This document shows positions 5,111 to 5,913 of a stretch of DNA of 5,913 nucleotides, in pieces. Below the pieces are notes generated by a model. That model saw only the letters and a program-made list of their open reading frames with translations. It did no database searches and was not told the DNA's origin. Origin of the DNA: an uncultured Treponema sp. (GTDB taxonomy: Bacteria; Spirochaetota; Spirochaetia; Treponematales; Treponemataceae); assembly GCA_905236315.1 (NCBI GenBank), contig CAJOPO010000490.1:1-5913 (forward strand), read 5' to 3'. Every line of letters begins with the position of its first letter. Position 1 is the first letter of the stretch. Position numbers and translations under genes: made by a program.

Positions 5111-5913
5111 AAGGTAGGCATACAGTAAATGTAGTGCCTACCCCAACTGTACTTGTAACAGTTACGCTTCCTTCGCATAATTGCACAATGCGCTTTACTA
5201 TAGCAAGACCTAAACCATGACCTGAGCCATTGCGAGATGCATCTTCTTGGTAGTATCGGTCGAATATTCTAGGTAAGGCATTTTCACTTATCCCCTTACC
5301 GCTGTCTTTAATCATTACAATAATATCTGCTTTTTGTTTATGCACCTCAATAGTAATAATTCCATTCTCTTGAGTATAAGTGATTGCGTTAGATAAAATA
5401 TTTATCCACACTTCTTTTAGTAATTCTTCATTTCCTGTATATAAAACATCATCTACTTTTTCTAAATCCATTATTATATGCTTGCTTTCCCATAAGCGTG
5501 ATAAAAGAATAACACACTGCTTTATTTGTTCATCTAAGGCATAAGTTTTTTTATTCACAACAATACGGTCGCTATCTAACTTAGATAAAAGCAATGTATT
5601 GTAAGAAAGCTTTGCAAGACGGTCTGACTCATCTGCTATAATTTTTAGATATTCTTTTTGCTCTTCGTTACTAAGTTCCATTTCTAACATAAGGGAAGCA
5701 AAACCATTTATAGACGCTATAGGAGTTTTAAACTCATGAGAAAAATTATTTATAAAATCTTCTTTTAGTATTCTATTACTTCGTAATTCCTCTACCATAT
5801 CATTAAACTTGTTATAAACAGGTGCAAAAAGTATACTTCGTTTATATTTTATCTTAGCATCATCAGAGAAATTACCTTCTGAAACCTTATTTATTGCATT
5901 TATTATTTTCACT
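5106..5913 (-). CDS. Sensor histidine kinase, C-terminal part (gene cut by window edge)
   Basis: The 3' end of a two-component sensor kinase gene; the visible 268 residues are all cytoplasmic. They begin with what looks like the second half of a HAMP linker (1-45, NKVSEGNFSDD then NKFNDMVEELRSN). The dimerisation/phosphoacceptor domain follows, with FSHEFKTP (57-64, His59 as the phosphorylation site). The ATPase domain has an N box LLKEVWINILSNAITYT (164-180), G1 DSGKGI (203-208), F box RIFDRYYQED (215-224) and G2 GHGLGLAIVK (231-240). All catalytic boxes are intact, so an active HPK1-type kinase is expected. The first in-frame codon at the edge is GTG but it falls within the HAMP region, so it is almost certainly an internal Val, and the membrane and sensor portion lies beyond the window. 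A response-regulator gene is commonly found just upstream, which would be to the right. The gene converges on rpiA. The signal it senses cannot be told from this part. Confidence 0.93.
   Translation of the reverse strand, partial: VKIINAINKVSEGNFSDDAKIKYKRSILFAPVYNKFNDMVEELRSNRILKEDFINNFSHEFKTPIASINGFASLMLEMELSNEEQKEYLKIIADESDRLAKLSYNTLLLSKLDSDRIVVNKKTYALDEQIKQCVILLSRLWESKHIIMDLEKVDDVLYTGNEELLKEVWINILSNAITYTQENGIITIEVHKQKADIIVMIKDSGKGISENALPRIFDRYYQEDASRNGSGHGLGLAIVKRIVQLCEGSVTVTSTVGVGTTFTVCLPS

Overview
The window looks like chromosomal DNA from a low-GC, Gram-negative-type bacterium, most likely a spirochaete of the Treponema group. This is inferred from the gene families and style (a membrane-anchored Cache sensor, a helical-repeat GGDEF protein and an AroD-AroE fusion in AT-rich DNA). 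No rRNA or other marker gene is present to prove it.

Left part (1-2640): two perfect inverted repeats (5-37 and 55-82) precede a stand-alone, two-pass membrane protein with a Cache-type extracytoplasmic sensor domain and no output domain (112-1053, +). It converges, with only 12 bp between stop codons, on a membrane diguanylate-cyclase-like protein: a large extracytoplasmic helical-repeat region followed by a cytoplasmic GGDEF domain (1066-2640, -). A small hairpin at the junction may terminate both.

Middle (2641-2850): a divergent control region of 210 bp. It carries a perfect consensus, extended -10 promoter reading left into the GGDEF gene. It also carries nine exact-length degenerate heptanucleotide repeats (2753-2815) that end directly at the -35 box of a second strong promoter reading right. 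That second promoter places its predicted transcription start on the A of the aroDE start codon, so aroDE mRNA is predicted to be leaderless.

Right part (2851-5913): a bifunctional 3-dehydroquinate dehydratase/shikimate dehydrogenase (aroDE) is translationally coupled, through a TAATG overlap with a good ribosome binding site, to ribose-5-phosphate isomerase A (rpiA). Together they link the non-oxidative pentose phosphate pathway, which supplies erythrose-4-phosphate, with aromatic amino acid synthesis. Converging on rpiA is the 3' part of a sensor histidine kinase gene (HAMP end, HisKA, HATPase_c) that runs off the right edge. The two stop codons are 18 bp apart, and a 21-bp palindrome there overlaps the kinase stop codon.

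The coding content is conventional. The least ordinary items are the heptamer array phased to a promoter, the predicted leaderless aroDE transcript, the double inverted repeat at the left edge, and the Cache sensor without an effector domain facing a GGDEF protein.
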